Below are positions 44,593 to 54,262 of a stretch of 64,000 nucleotides of DNA, piece by piece. Under the pieces are notes generated by a model that did no database searches, was not told the DNA's origin, and saw only the letters and a program-made list of their open reading frames with translations. The stretch's first letter is position 1. Each line of letters begins with the position of its first letter. The DNA is from Comamonas testosteroni (GTDB taxonomy: Bacteria > Pseudomonadota > Gammaproteobacteria > Burkholderiales > Burkholderiaceae_C): the NCBI RefSeq assembly GCF_014076415.1, contig NZ_CP043568.1, forward strand, positions 3,658,001-3,722,000, written 5' to 3'. The translations under genes were made by a program, and so were the position numbers.

Positions 44593-45573
44593 TCAGAGCG
44601 TGAAGATGGCCGATCCCACAATCTTGCGGGCTTCCAGGTCGCGGTGAGCCTGCACGGCGTCTTCCAGCACATAGCGCTTGCTGATGTCCACCTTGATGCG
44701 GCCTTCGGCCACATGGGCGAACAGCTCGTTGGCCAGTTCTGCACGCTCCAGAGGGTCGGCGATGTAATGCGCCGATGCAGGACGCGTCAGGAAGAGCGAG
44801 CCTTTGCCGGCCAGAATCTGCGGGTTGAATGGCGCAATGGAGCCCGAGGCCGTACCCAGACAGACCATCAGCCCGCGCACCTTCAGGCTGTTGAGCGAAC
44901 CCTCGAAAGTGTCCTTGCCCACGCTGTCGAAGACGGCATTCACACCCACACCGTCCGTCAGTTCACGCACGCGCTTGGCCACGTCTTCATGGCTGTAGTT
45001 GATGGTGTGAACGCAGCCGTTGGCCTTGGCCACTTCGGCCTTGGCATCGCTGGAGACTGTGCCGATCACGTTCAGGCCTTCCAGCCTTGCCCACTGCGAC
45101 ACCAGCAGGCCCACACCACCGGCCGCAGCATGCAGCAAAATGGTGTCGCCCTTCTTGAAGTCCCAGATGCGACGCATAAGGTAAGCCGCCGTCAGCCCAC
45201 GCATGGTGATCGCTGCTGCAGTTTCAAAGCTGATGTTGTCAGGCAGACGGATCAGGGGGGCAGCAGAAATCAGGCGCTCCGTGGCGTAAGCGCCGATGGT
45301 GTTCAGTGCGCCGGTATAGGTCACGCGGTCGCCGACCTTGAAATCCGTCACGCCGTCGCCCACGGCCGTGATCGTGCCGCAAGCCTCGCTGCCCACACCC
45401 GCGGGCAAAGGAGCGGGATACAGGCCTGAGCGGAAATAGGTATCGGCAAAGTTCAAGGCCACAGCGCCTTGCTTGAGACGGACCTGGCCCGGACCGGGTT
45501 GGCCGACTTCAATTTCTTCCTGTCGCAACACCTCGGGGCCGCCAACTTCGTGATAGCGGATTACTTTAGCCAT
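44593..45573 (-). CDS. NADPH:quinone reductase (QOR family)
   Basis: 326 aa, zinc-free medium-chain dehydrogenase: N-terminal MAKVIRYHEVGGPEVLRQEE, nucleotide site AAAGGVGLLVSQWA, and YFRSGLYPAPLPAGVGSEACG. One- or two-electron reduction of quinones in the cytoplasm. Divergent from the acyl-CoA dehydrogenase gene. Confidence 0.92.
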   Translation of the reverse strand: MAKVIRYHEVGGPEVLRQEEIEVGQPGPGQVRLKQGAVALNFADTYFRSGLYPAPLPAGVGSEACGTITAVGDGVTDFKVGDRVTYTGALNTIGAYATERLISAAPLIRLPDNISFETAAAITMRGLTAAYLMRRIWDFKKGDTILLHAAAGGVGLLVSQWARLEGLNVIGTVSSDAKAEVAKANGCVHTINYSHEDVAKRVRELTDGVGVNAVFDSVGKDTFEGSLNSLKVRGLMVCLGTASGSIAPFNPQILAGKGSLFLTRPASAHYIADPLERAELANELFAHVAEGRIKVDISKRYVLEDAVQAHRDLEARKIVGSAIFTL

Positions 45574-45890
45574 ACAAACTCCCAGTCAGATACCAATCAA
45601 AAGGTGATACGGCACACGGCCTCACCTCGAACAGAAGCAATACGAATCAATGACTTAAGCCATATCCCCGGTATTCCTCCATTCAGACTGGGTTGAATTT
45701 AAGGGAATTCGTCTCCAGGACATTTCCCGGGAACGCCGCTCTCTTGTCTTTACGCGACACCACGGGTAAATACCAGGCGCAAAAAGTTAACTTCAAAGTT
45801 TCTCTTTGATTGAAAGCTTGCCGCAAGCGTTGGCCACCATATTGCGCGTCTGCGACTGCGACAAGCCCGTCTCAGCCTCTAGAATCATTC

Positions 45891-45904
45891 CGTTTACGTA
45901 AACG
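45891..45904. promoter_or_regulatory. Perfect palindrome CGTTTACGTAAACG upstream of the acyl-CoA dehydrogenase
   Basis: 14-base perfect palindrome, extended on the right by TCAAA. From memory it resembles operators of MerR-type LiuR regulators of branched-chain and fatty acid degradation. About 150 bases before the start codon. No regulator gene is adjacent. Region 45574-46057 otherwise holds no supported gene. Confidence 0.55.
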
Positions 45905-46057
45905 TCAAACCAATGCGAGGGCCTGGCATTCTTGTCAGGCACCGGACATGAAGTCGAGGGAAGCCCCTGCCGTCGGTGGCAGGCAACATCCCCAACAATC
46001 CAAGGCACAACCCAGGTCTGGCAGCCAGCCGGGCCAGTATTCAAGGAAACAGAGACG

Positions 46058-47848
46058 ATGACCTACAAAGCGCCCATCAAAGACATGCTGTTCGACATGG
46101 AGCACCTGGCCCAGATCGAGCAGGTCGCCCAGATTCCCGGCTTTGAAGATGCAGGGCTGGAAACCGCGCAGGCCGTTCTCGAAGAATGCGCCAAGCTTTG
46201 CGAAGGCGTGGTCGCCCCCCTGAATGTTCCCGGCGACCTCAACCCCTCTTCCTTCAAGGATGGTGTGGTCACGACGACTCCCGGCTTCGCCGATGCCTTC
46301 AGGCAGTACGCCGAAGGCGGCTGGCAGGGTCTGCAGCATCCTGCCGACTTTGGCGGCCAGGGCCTGCCCAAGACCATTGGCGCGGCCTGCATCGAGATGC
46401 TCAACAGCGCCAACCTGAGCTTTGCGCTGTGCCCGCTGCTGACCGACGGCGCCATTGAGGCGCTGCTGACTGCGGGCAGCGACGCGCTCAAGTCCACCTA
46501 CCTGGAAAAGCTGGTCACCGGCGAGTGGACCGGCACCATGAACCTGACCGAGCCCCAGGCCGGCTCCGACCTGGCCCTGGTGCGCACCAGGGCCGAACCC
46601 CAGGGCGACGGTTCTTACAAGGTCTTCGGCACCAAGATCTTCATCACCTATGGCGAGCACGATATGGCGGACAACATCGTCCACCTGGTGCTGGCCCGCG
46701 TGGCCGGCGCCCCCGAAGGCGTCAAGGGGATCAGCCTGTTTGTCGTGCCCAAGTTCCTCGTGAACCAGGACGGCTCCCTGGGCAAGCGCAACGATGTGCA
46801 CTGCGTCAGCATCGAGCACAAGATGGGCATCAAGGCCTCGCCCACGGCCGTGCTGCAATTTGGCGACAACGGGGGAGCCATCGGCTACCTCGTGGGCGAG
46901 GAGAACCGCGGTCTCGAATACATGTTCATCATGATGAACGCCGCGCGCTATGCCGTGGGCCTGCAGGGCCTGGCCGTGGCCGAGCGGGCCTACCAGCACG
47001 CCGTGGCCTACGCCAAGGAGCGCGTGCAAAGCCGCCCCGTCGACGGCTCGGTCAAGGCCAGCGCCACCATCATCCACCACCCCGATGTGCGCCGCATGCT
47101 GATGACCATGCGTGCCAGCAACGAGGGCTGCCGCGCCATGGCCACCACGGCTGCTGCCGCCTACGATGCCGCCCACCACCACCCGGATGCCGAAGTGCGC
47201 CAGGCCAACCAGAGCTTCTATGAATTCATGGTGCCCCTGGTCAAGGGCTACAGCACCGAGATGAGCCTGGAGGTCACCAGCCTGGGCGTGCAGGTGCATG
47301 GCGGCATGGGCTTCATCGAGGAGACCGGCGCCGCCCAGTACTACCGCGACGCCAAGATCCTGACCATCTATGAAGGCACGACCGCCATCCAGGCCAATGA
47401 CCTGGTCGGCCGCAAGACCGCACGTGATGGCGGCCAGACCGCCAAGGCCATTGCCGCCCAGATCGAGAAGACCGAGGCAGCCCTCATCGCCAGCGGAACC
47501 GATACGGCCAAGGCCGTTGCCAGGAATCTGGCCCAGGCCCGCCAGGCCTTTGTGCAGGTGGTGGACTTCATCGTGGCCAAGGCCAAGGCCGACCCCAATG
47601 CGGCCTATGCCGGCAGCGTCCCCTATCTGATGCTCACCGGCAATCTGGTCGCCGGCTGGCAGCTGGGCCGCTCGGTGCTGGCCGCGCAGGACCTGCTGAC
47701 CAAGGGCCAGGACACGGCCTTCATGCAGGCCAAGCTGGCCACGGCACAGTTCTACGCCGAACATATCCTGACCCGCGTGCCCGGCCAGGCCGATGCCGTG
47801 ATCAACGGCGCCGCCAGCGTGATGGCATTGCCCATGGATCTGTTCTGA
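46058..47848 (+). CDS. Long acyl-CoA dehydrogenase (FadE/DmdC-like)
   Basis: 596 aa from ATG 46058 (MTYKAPIKDMLFDMEHL); the frame is open upstream from 45932. Acyl-CoA dehydrogenase motifs: TGTMNLTEPQAGSDL, GVKGISLFVVPKF, GVQVHGGMGFIEETGAAQYYRDAKILTIYEGTTAIQ (FAD and catalytic base region), then an extra C-terminal helical domain seen in the roughly 600-aa class that includes 3-methylmercaptopropionyl-CoA dehydrogenase. Cytoplasmic, passes electrons to ETF. Substrate not evident. Confidence 0.93.
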   Translation: MTYKAPIKDMLFDMEHLAQIEQVAQIPGFEDAGLETAQAVLEECAKLCEGVVAPLNVPGDLNPSSFKDGVVTTTPGFADAFRQYAEGGWQGLQHPADFGGQGLPKTIGAACIEMLNSANLSFALCPLLTDGAIEALLTAGSDALKSTYLEKLVTGEWTGTMNLTEPQAGSDLALVRTRAEPQGDGSYKVFGTKIFITYGEHDMADNIVHLVLARVAGAPEGVKGISLFVVPKFLVNQDGSLGKRNDVHCVSIEHKMGIKASPTAVLQFGDNGGAIGYLVGEENRGLEYMFIMMNAARYAVGLQGLAVAERAYQHAVAYAKERVQSRPVDGSVKASATIIHHPDVRRMLMTMRASNEGCRAMATTAAAAYDAAHHHPDAEVRQANQSFYEFMVPLVKGYSTEMSLEVTSLGVQVHGGMGFIEETGAAQYYRDAKILTIYEGTTAIQANDLVGRKTARDGGQTAKAIAAQIEKTEAALIASGTDTAKAVARNLAQARQAFVQVVDFIVAKAKADPNAAYAGSVPYLMLTGNLVAGWQLGRSVLAAQDLLTKGQDTAFMQAKLATAQFYAEHILTRVPGQADAVINGAASVMALPMDLF

Positions 47849-47902
47849 TCAAGCCCCTGACGGCGGGGCGGCAACGCCCTGCCCCATCATGAAATGCATG
47901 GA

Positions 47903-47947
47903 AATAGCGGCTGGCGCTTATGGATAAAGCGCTAGCCGCTATTTTTT
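47903..47947. repeat. Dispersed repeat, copy 4, acting as terminator
   Basis: AATAGCGGCTGGCGCTT, loop ATGGAT, AAAGCGCTAGCCGCTATT and then TTTTT. Nearly complete palindrome with 17 paired positions, right after the acyl-CoA dehydrogenase; it doubles as a Rho-independent terminator. Confidence 0.8.
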
Positions 47948-48052
47948 TGAATCTCTACAACGCACCTGCCAGGACTTGTGCAAACAAGATTGCAGCAACG
48001 ACCTGCTCCTGAGGCAGTCATCCTGCCTGAACCCGTTTTGTGTAAGTCGTGA

Positions 48053-49798
48053 CTATGCTGCAGCCTGCTCTACCCATGCCTGCGCCAGCTGGGTTTGGGT
48101 GCGGCGCGCCTGGGTGAGCTTGTCGCGCAACCGCTGGCACAGGGCGCGTAGCTCGGTGACACGGGCGACGATGCGGGATTGTTCGGCGAGGGGGGGAATA
48201 GGAATCCGTATTGACTCAAGGATTTCTAAATTGATATTTTTCTGAGCTGTTGCAGGTGCGTAAGCACTAATTTCTGCTTTTGCCGTTTCCATAAATGCCA
48301 AGTAATAATTATTCGTCTCTTTCTCTGAAAATGGGATAAAACCAACAACACTATCCGGAAAACAAGCATCAAACCCAAGTATTGCTGCATCTGCAATATT
48401 GGCAGCGATTGTTATGCACAAAGTCCCTTTAGGCCAAAGACGACTTTGCGCTAGGCCGAAATCACTGTATTTTGAGTGAACCTCATTAATAATTCTTTTT
48501 GCTCTAGCCACCTCACCCGTTTGAATCAGTGGATATATTGGAGGATCAAAAAGCTGTGGGTCATTTCTTGGACGATGCTTTGACTTACCACGACCAAACT
48601 CACCAAGCTCAGGAAAGCTTGCCCATACCCAACCATTAGGCAAAGGGAATGGCTTTACCGATTTATCGTTCAAGCTAGTTTTTTTATCTTTCTTGATTTT
48701 CCCCTCGGTAATCAAGCGATCCTTCTCAGCCCGAATCTTCTTCAATAGTTCACTCGCAGGCTCATCGCTCGCATCCTGTTCCACCAGCAAGCCGCGCACC
48801 GCGAGTTGAAGAATGGTTTGCTCCAGCGCGTCCACGGCTTCGGGGCGGTCGATGAGCAGGTCAAAGTGCTGCGCCAGCCGCTGCCAGTGGCGCGCCAGCT
48901 CATGGGCATTGGTGGTTTGGGTAAGGCTATCCAGCAAGGCTTGCAATAGTTGCTGGTGCTGGGTGTGTTCCAGCCGGCCTTTTTCCTCCAGCGCATCGCA
49001 CAGGCGCATCAGTTCTTCGACACGAGCGACGATGCGGGATTGTTCGGCTAGAGGGGGAAGTGGAAAAGCCAATGGCCTTAATTTCGCCAGTGAGATATTT
49101 GCAATATTTGTTGTTTGAGATGCGCTATCAATCAATATTGATCGTGCATAAGAGGTTCGCAGCACATTCATTACATATACCGGAGCCAAGAAATATGGCC
49201 TCAATACAGATAAAAAACCGCCAAAAGTTGCCAAGCCAGTTGGAATTCCTCGTACTAATGCAACTTTCCCAACAAGCTCCCTACTATTTGCCATTGACAT
49301 GACAATATCTGCGTCTTTAAGCTCTTGTTCTTCACGAGATATAAAATCGTTTGATACATAAAGCATGTCATGCCATTCAACTTCTTGTTGAATGTTCGCA
49401 GTTCTTAGGCAAGCTATTCTTCCTTCTGCAGGCTCTCTTGTTTTTTCATTCGCTGGAAATGTTATTCCGCGAATGACATCAATTACTTCGCCCAGCGGTG
49501 TCCACTCCCACCCCACCGGCATTTCAAACGGCTTTTCCTGTTCTGTAATTGCCGCCAGCGGCTTGTCCCTTTTAATCTTGCCTATTGCAATCAGCCGGTC
49601 TTTTTCCGCCCGAATTTTCTTCAGCAACTCACTCGCAGGTTCATCATTCGCATCCTGCGGCACCAGCTTGCCTTGTACGGCCAGCGTCAAAATCAGCTCG
49701 CGCAGGCGGGCCACGCCGCCGGGGGCCTGGGCCGTGGTGGCAAATAGTTGATCAAAGTTTGGTAGCAGCTTGCGCTGGTCATTACTGGTATTCAGCAT
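48053..49798 (-). CDS. hsdS: Type I restriction-modification specificity subunit
   Basis: 581 aa with two target-recognition domains (about residues 95-245 and 375-545) joined and flanked by conserved helical repeats. The same segments occur twice: DEPASELLKKIRAEKDRLI near residues 53 and 346, and PPLAEQSRIVARV near 250 and 540. The recognition domains are AT-richer than the flanks, as expected for exchanged specificity modules. Determines the DNA target of the HsdM/HsdR complex. Starts 43 bases after hsdM. Confidence 0.92.
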   Translation of the reverse strand: MLNTSNDQRKLLPNFDQLFATTAQAPGGVARLRELILTLAVQGKLVPQDANDEPASELLKKIRAEKDRLIAIGKIKRDKPLAAITEQEKPFEMPVGWEWTPLGEVIDVIRGITFPANEKTREPAEGRIACLRTANIQQEVEWHDMLYVSNDFISREEQELKDADIVMSMANSRELVGKVALVRGIPTGLATFGGFLSVLRPYFLAPVYVMNVLRTSYARSILIDSASQTTNIANISLAKLRPLAFPLPPLAEQSRIVARVEELMRLCDALEEKGRLEHTQHQQLLQALLDSLTQTTNAHELARHWQRLAQHFDLLIDRPEAVDALEQTILQLAVRGLLVEQDASDEPASELLKKIRAEKDRLITEGKIKKDKKTSLNDKSVKPFPLPNGWVWASFPELGEFGRGKSKHRPRNDPQLFDPPIYPLIQTGEVARAKRIINEVHSKYSDFGLAQSRLWPKGTLCITIAANIADAAILGFDACFPDSVVGFIPFSEKETNNYYLAFMETAKAEISAYAPATAQKNINLEILESIRIPIPPLAEQSRIVARVTELRALCQRLRDKLTQARRTQTQLAQAWVEQAAA

Positions 49799-49814
49799 GG
49801 ATTAACCTTGAAAT

Positions 49815-49846
49815 CCTTATCTATCAAGCGCTAGCAGCTATTAATT
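49815..49846. repeat. Dispersed repeat, copy 5, between hsdM and hsdS
   Basis: TTATCTATCAAGCGCTAGCAGCTATTAA, related to the AAGCGC...AGCTAT core of the other copies. Confidence 0.6.
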
Positions 49847-51331
49847 CTTAGATCCGACAGTAGCCACACTACCACCCAAAGACTGAGCCAGCATGGCTTT
49901 CAACTGGCTGCGCAGTGCCTGCGCATCGGCTTGCAACTGGGTGTATTGCGCCAGCAGTTCGTCCGGGTCATGGCTGACTTGCTCGCCCACATGGGGGTTT
50001 TTCTGGTCCAGGTTCCAGTTGGCGGCGCGCAGGGTGTCGATGCTCACCGTCCATGCTTGCTCACTGCCTTCGCGGCTGGCGTAGCCGTCTGCGGCGCTGC
50101 CCCACCAGGCTTTTTCTGCATCAAACTCCTTGATGTTGATGGGCTTGGTTTTGTTGTAGTTTTTCACGCCCACAGGGTATGGGTGCTCGTAGTACCAGAC
50201 GTCTTGCGTAGGCTGGCCCTTGGCGAAGAACAGGATATTGGTCTTGATGCCGGTGTAGGGATTGAACACGCCATTGGGCAGGCGCACGATGGTGTGCAAG
50301 TTGCACTCGGTGAGCAGCTTTTCCTTGATGCGGCTTTTGCTGCCTTCGCCAAACAAAAAGCCGTCGGGCAGCACCACGGCGGCACGACCACCGTCCTTGA
50401 GCAGCTTCATGATGAGAATCATGAACAGGTCGGCCGTTTCGCGGCTGCGCAGGTCGGCAGGAAAGCCGTCTTCAATGCCGGGCTCTTCCGTTCCGCCAAA
50501 GGGCGGGTTGGTGAGGATGACGTCCACCTGGTCGGCCCGGCCGTAGTCGCGCAGCGGGCGGCTCAAGGTGTTGTCATTCCTGATCTGGCTGGGCACTTCA
50601 ATGCCGTGCAGCATGAGGTTGGTCACACACAGGCTGTGGGGCAGCGGCTTTTTCTCCACGCCGCGCACGGCGGTTTGCAGCAGGGTCTGCTGCTCGGGTG
50701 TCTGGGCTTGCTGGCGCAAATGCTCGATGGCGCAGACCAGAAAGCCGCCGGTGCCAGTGGCGGGGTCCATGACGGTTTCGCCCAGCTGGGGGTTGACGAT
50801 ATCGGTCATGAACTGGGTGACGGCGCGGGGCGTGTAGAACTCGCCCGCATTGCCTGCGGCCTGCAGGTCTTTGAGCAGCTTTTCGTACAGGTCGTTGAAC
50901 TGGTGGCGCTCGGCCTGGCGGTTGAAGTCGATGACGGCCAGCTTGTTGATGACCTGGCGCAGCAGGTGGCCGCTTTTCATGTAGTTGTAGGTGTCATCGA
51001 ACACGCTGCGCAGCACATAGGCGCGCGGGTTTTGTTCGATGCTGCCGGGCAGATTGGCGAGCGTGGGGATGAGCTGGTTGTCCACAAAGTCCAGCAAGGC
51101 TTCGCCCGTCATGCCTTCTTCGTCAGCCGCCCAGTTGCGCCAGCGCAGTGCTTCGGGGATAGGGCTTTGGTAGTTGTCTCGGGTCAACTCCAGCTCTTCT
51201 TCCAGGGCATCAAACACCTTCAAGAACAGCAGCCAGGTCAATTGGGACAGCCGCTGGGCATCTCCATCCACCCCGCTGTCCTGGCGCATGGTGTCTTGGA
51301 TGGATTTGATGATGGATGACAGATTGGACAT
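49841..51331 (-). CDS. hsdM: Type I restriction-modification N6-adenine methyltransferase
   Basis: 496 aa. SAM-binding DPATGTGGFLV (about residue 189) and catalytic NPPFGG (about residue 285); N-terminal HsdM helical domain and AGEFYTPRAVTQFM, all typical. Second in the R-M-S order. A strong hairpin terminator lies between hsdR and this gene, so hsdMS may have its own promoter. Confidence 0.95.
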   Translation of the reverse strand: MSNLSSIIKSIQDTMRQDSGVDGDAQRLSQLTWLLFLKVFDALEEELELTRDNYQSPIPEALRWRNWAADEEGMTGEALLDFVDNQLIPTLANLPGSIEQNPRAYVLRSVFDDTYNYMKSGHLLRQVINKLAVIDFNRQAERHQFNDLYEKLLKDLQAAGNAGEFYTPRAVTQFMTDIVNPQLGETVMDPATGTGGFLVCAIEHLRQQAQTPEQQTLLQTAVRGVEKKPLPHSLCVTNLMLHGIEVPSQIRNDNTLSRPLRDYGRADQVDVILTNPPFGGTEEPGIEDGFPADLRSRETADLFMILIMKLLKDGGRAAVVLPDGFLFGEGSKSRIKEKLLTECNLHTIVRLPNGVFNPYTGIKTNILFFAKGQPTQDVWYYEHPYPVGVKNYNKTKPINIKEFDAEKAWWGSAADGYASREGSEQAWTVSIDTLRAANWNLDQKNPHVGEQVSHDPDELLAQYTQLQADAQALRSQLKAMLAQSLGGSVATVGSKN

Positions 51332-51351
51332 GCTGCGAACTCTGGATATCT

Positions 51352-51397
51352 GAATAAAAAATGCTGCCCACGCCTTTCAGAAAAGCGTGGGCAGCTA
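51352..51397 (-). terminator. Strong terminator hairpin between hsdR and hsdM
   Basis: GCTGCCCACGC (51363-51373) pairs perfectly with GCGTGGGCAGC (51385-51395), loop of 11; on the minus strand it is followed by ATTTTTTATT. Directly after the hsdR stop. Confidence 0.85.
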
Positions 51398-51411
51398 TAC
51401 ATTTTGCAGGC

Positions 51412-54033
51412 TTATGGATGGCCTGGCTGATAGATGGCTTGGCCCAGATGGGCGATGGCAGTCTGGTAATTGAGCTTGGAGCCGCCAAAGCTCTTGATCA
51501 ACTCCACTGGCGAGCCCATCTGGCTCAAGGGCTGGACCTTGAGCACATCGGTATTTTCAATGGCAGCAATGCCCTCGTCTGCGTACTTGTCGATCAAGGC
51601 GTCCAGCACCTTGCGGGCGGTTTCACCGTACCTGGCGTAGATGCCATCGTCGTGCAGCTTCTTCCTGGCCCGCTTGGCCCGTTCACTGCGGGTGAGTATG
51701 GGCTGGTCATAGGCAACGTGCAGCAGCACGTCGAACGGGTCAGCCCCTTGCAGGCTGCTGCCGTCGCCCTTTTCCAGTGCCAACTCTTCGGCCAGCACAT
51801 CGAGCAGCACGCCATGGTGCTGCAACTCCTCGATCAAGGCCTGCTTGCGGTCGGCGCTGCTCCAGGCCTGCATGAAGGCGTCCAGCGATTCGTATTTTTT
51901 GGCCAGGTTGATGCGGGTGAAGTCGCGCAGGCTTTCTGTGACCAGCTTGCCGTTGGCATCCAGGTATTGCACGCGCTCGCGGGCAATGGCCACGGTGACG
52001 CGGCTGCCTATCTGGTATTTGCGGGGCTTGTCCGCGCCGCCTGCCGCGCCAGCGCTACCACCAGCCCCATCGCCATAGATGCCTGCCGGGTCCTTGGTGT
52101 TGCCGGCCGGCACGGAGCTGCCGTCACCCTGGCCATCGCCATCCGCGTCTGGCAACCAGTTGTCGCCGTCGGTCACGGTGCTTTCATCATCCGTGGGCGG
52201 TGGTGGTGGTGGCACCACATCGTCATCACCCGTAGGCTGGTAGATCTGCACGGGCTCACCGTCAAAGTCCTTGTCTGCAAACAGCTCCGTGGCACGCTTG
52301 AAATCCAAAATCGTGAAGAACTGCTTGCCATGCTCTTCGTTCAACCGCGTGCCACGCCCAATGATTTGCTTGAACAGCGTCATGGACTTGATGTTCTGAT
52401 CCAGAACCACGAGCTTGCAGGTCTGGGCATCCACACCAGTGCTCATCAGCTTGCTGGTGACGGCAATCACAGGGTCTGGGCTGTCAGGGTCGATGAAGTT
52501 GTCCAGCTCGCGCTTGCCTACCTCGTTGTCGCCAGTGATCTGCATCACGTATTTGTGGCGGGTCGCGCAGATGTCTTTGTTGGCCTGCGCCAGCGCGGCC
52601 GTCATGCGCTGGGCGTGGTCCACGTCTTCGCAGAAGACAATGGTTTTGGCGTTGCGGTCTGTGCCCTTGAGGTATTCGGTAATTTTGCCCGCCACCACGC
52701 GGTCGCGCAGGCCCAGCACCAGGTTGCGGTTCATGTCAGCCGCGTTGTAGATACGGTCTTCAATGGGGTGTCCGTTGTCGTCCAGCATGCCCTTGGGGGG
52801 CCGCCAGCCGAAGGTGTCACGATCCAGATCGACGCGCACAACTTTGTACGGGGCCAGGAAGCCGTCTTCAATGCCTTCCTTGAGGGTGTAGGTGTAGACG
52901 GGCTCGCCAAAGTAGTGGATGTTGGAGGCATCTTCGGTTTCTTTGGGCGTAGCCGTCAGCCCGACCTGCGTAGCACTGCTGAAGTAGTCCAGAATCTCGC
53001 GCCATGCCGAATCTTCATTGGCGCTGCCACGGTGGCATTCGTCAATGATGATGAGGTCAAAAAAGTCCGCACTGAACTGTTTGTACACATCATCCGTACC
53101 GCTCTTGCCGGTAACGGCCTGGTACAGGCCCAGATACACCTCATAGGCTTTGTTGACTTGCTTGCCACCTGTGCTTTTCTTGCCTTTGGTGACTGCCAGC
53201 TCCAGCTCATCCACTGTGGTGACTCCATTGGCATCCACACGCTCAATGCCCTTGGCGTTGGGACTGAGCTTGGCCATGCCGCCCTTGAAGGGCTTGAAGT
53301 CGCCCACCATGGTCTGGTCCACCAGGATGTTTCGGTCGGCGAGGAACAACACCCGCTTTTTTGCCCCGCTTTTGAGCAGGCGCCAGATGATCTGGAAGGC
53401 GGTATAAGTTTTGCCGGTGCCAGTGGCCATGACAAGCAATACACGGTCTTGCCCTGCAGCTACCGCCTCTAGTGTGCGGTTGATGGCGTGCAACTGGTAA
53501 TAGCGCGGTACACGGCCGTTGTCGCCTTGGTGGTAGGCGAAGCCATTCACACGGGTCTGTTCAGCTGACCAGCCTTTCCATTGCTGAAATAGCGCCCAAA
53601 GCCGCGCAGGCGATGGGAATTCGTCCATTCGGAGGTCGGTCAACAACTGCCCGTTGAAAAGCAAGCTGGCATCCCTGAATACAAAACCGTCGCCGTTGCT
53701 GGCAAAGGCAAAAGGCACTCCCATGCGCTCGGCATATTCAGCGGCTTGTTGCATGCCCGCGCCGACGGTATGGCAGTTATCTTTGGCCTCAATAACAGCC
53801 AAAGGCTGACCATACTGATGGCATAGCAAGTAATCTGCACGCAAAACTGACTGCAGATTACGCTGGGCCTTCTGCCCTCTGACCACAATACGCCCTGGAG
53901 CAATGGTGTACTCACGGTAGATCTGGTCCAACTCGCTCCAACCAGCATTCAGCACAGCCGGGCTGATGAATTTCGCACAAATGTCGGCTTCGCTAAGCTG
54001 CTTCTTGTCCATGCCATCCTCATTGCTTTTCAC
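51412..54033 (-). CDS. hsdR: Type I restriction endonuclease subunit
   Basis: 873 aa. N-terminal PD-(D/E)xK nuclease (DYLLCHQYGQPLAVIEAKDN), then a superfamily 2 translocase: Walker A MATGTGKTYTAFQ, DECH box LIIIDECHRGS, FLADRNILVDQ, and motif VI QIIGRGTRL. A Pro/Asp/Gly linker (PPPPPPTDDEST...) connects to the EcoEI-type C-terminal domain. Cleaves unmethylated DNA after translocation with HsdM/HsdS. The start ATG 54033 gives MKSNEDGMDKKQLSEADI; ATG 54012 (MDKKQ) is possible. Gap 54034-54262 is AT-richer and without gene. Confidence 0.95.
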   Translation of the reverse strand: MKSNEDGMDKKQLSEADICAKFISPAVLNAGWSELDQIYREYTIAPGRIVVRGQKAQRNLQSVLRADYLLCHQYGQPLAVIEAKDNCHTVGAGMQQAAEYAERMGVPFAFASNGDGFVFRDASLLFNGQLLTDLRMDEFPSPARLWALFQQWKGWSAEQTRVNGFAYHQGDNGRVPRYYQLHAINRTLEAVAAGQDRVLLVMATGTGKTYTAFQIIWRLLKSGAKKRVLFLADRNILVDQTMVGDFKPFKGGMAKLSPNAKGIERVDANGVTTVDELELAVTKGKKSTGGKQVNKAYEVYLGLYQAVTGKSGTDDVYKQFSADFFDLIIIDECHRGSANEDSAWREILDYFSSATQVGLTATPKETEDASNIHYFGEPVYTYTLKEGIEDGFLAPYKVVRVDLDRDTFGWRPPKGMLDDNGHPIEDRIYNAADMNRNLVLGLRDRVVAGKITEYLKGTDRNAKTIVFCEDVDHAQRMTAALAQANKDICATRHKYVMQITGDNEVGKRELDNFIDPDSPDPVIAVTSKLMSTGVDAQTCKLVVLDQNIKSMTLFKQIIGRGTRLNEEHGKQFFTILDFKRATELFADKDFDGEPVQIYQPTGDDDVVPPPPPPTDDESTVTDGDNWLPDADGDGQGDGSSVPAGNTKDPAGIYGDGAGGSAGAAGGADKPRKYQIGSRVTVAIARERVQYLDANGKLVTESLRDFTRINLAKKYESLDAFMQAWSSADRKQALIEELQHHGVLLDVLAEELALEKGDGSSLQGADPFDVLLHVAYDQPILTRSERAKRARKKLHDDGIYARYGETARKVLDALIDKYADEGIAAIENTDVLKVQPLSQMGSPVELIKSFGGSKLNYQTAIAHLGQAIYQPGHP

Positions 54034-54262
54034 CGGGATTATGACGCGGATGTACAGGCCTTCAGTCAGGCCTCGTGGTCATTTGGATTCGCAGGAATTT
54101 CCATTTAATCCGTAGGCGTCGCCTAACTTCCCACACTCCTGCTATTTGGTAATGGCAAATGCAAGTAAATCAGTTTGGAGAAGTTGGGCAACAAATTCCT
54201 TTGAGCATTGTCTGAATTTGGAAAATGATTTCCAAATCAAATGACACTGAATGCATGCTCAC

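Noticed and set aside
45935-47764. 609-codon minus-strand open frame
   Set aside because: Antisense to the acyl-CoA dehydrogenase; Gly/His/Leu-rich shadow frame with no ribosome-binding site or recognised domain.
51361-53472. 703-codon plus-strand open frame
   Set aside because: Antisense to hsdR; no recognised domains, amino-acid bias of a shadow frame.
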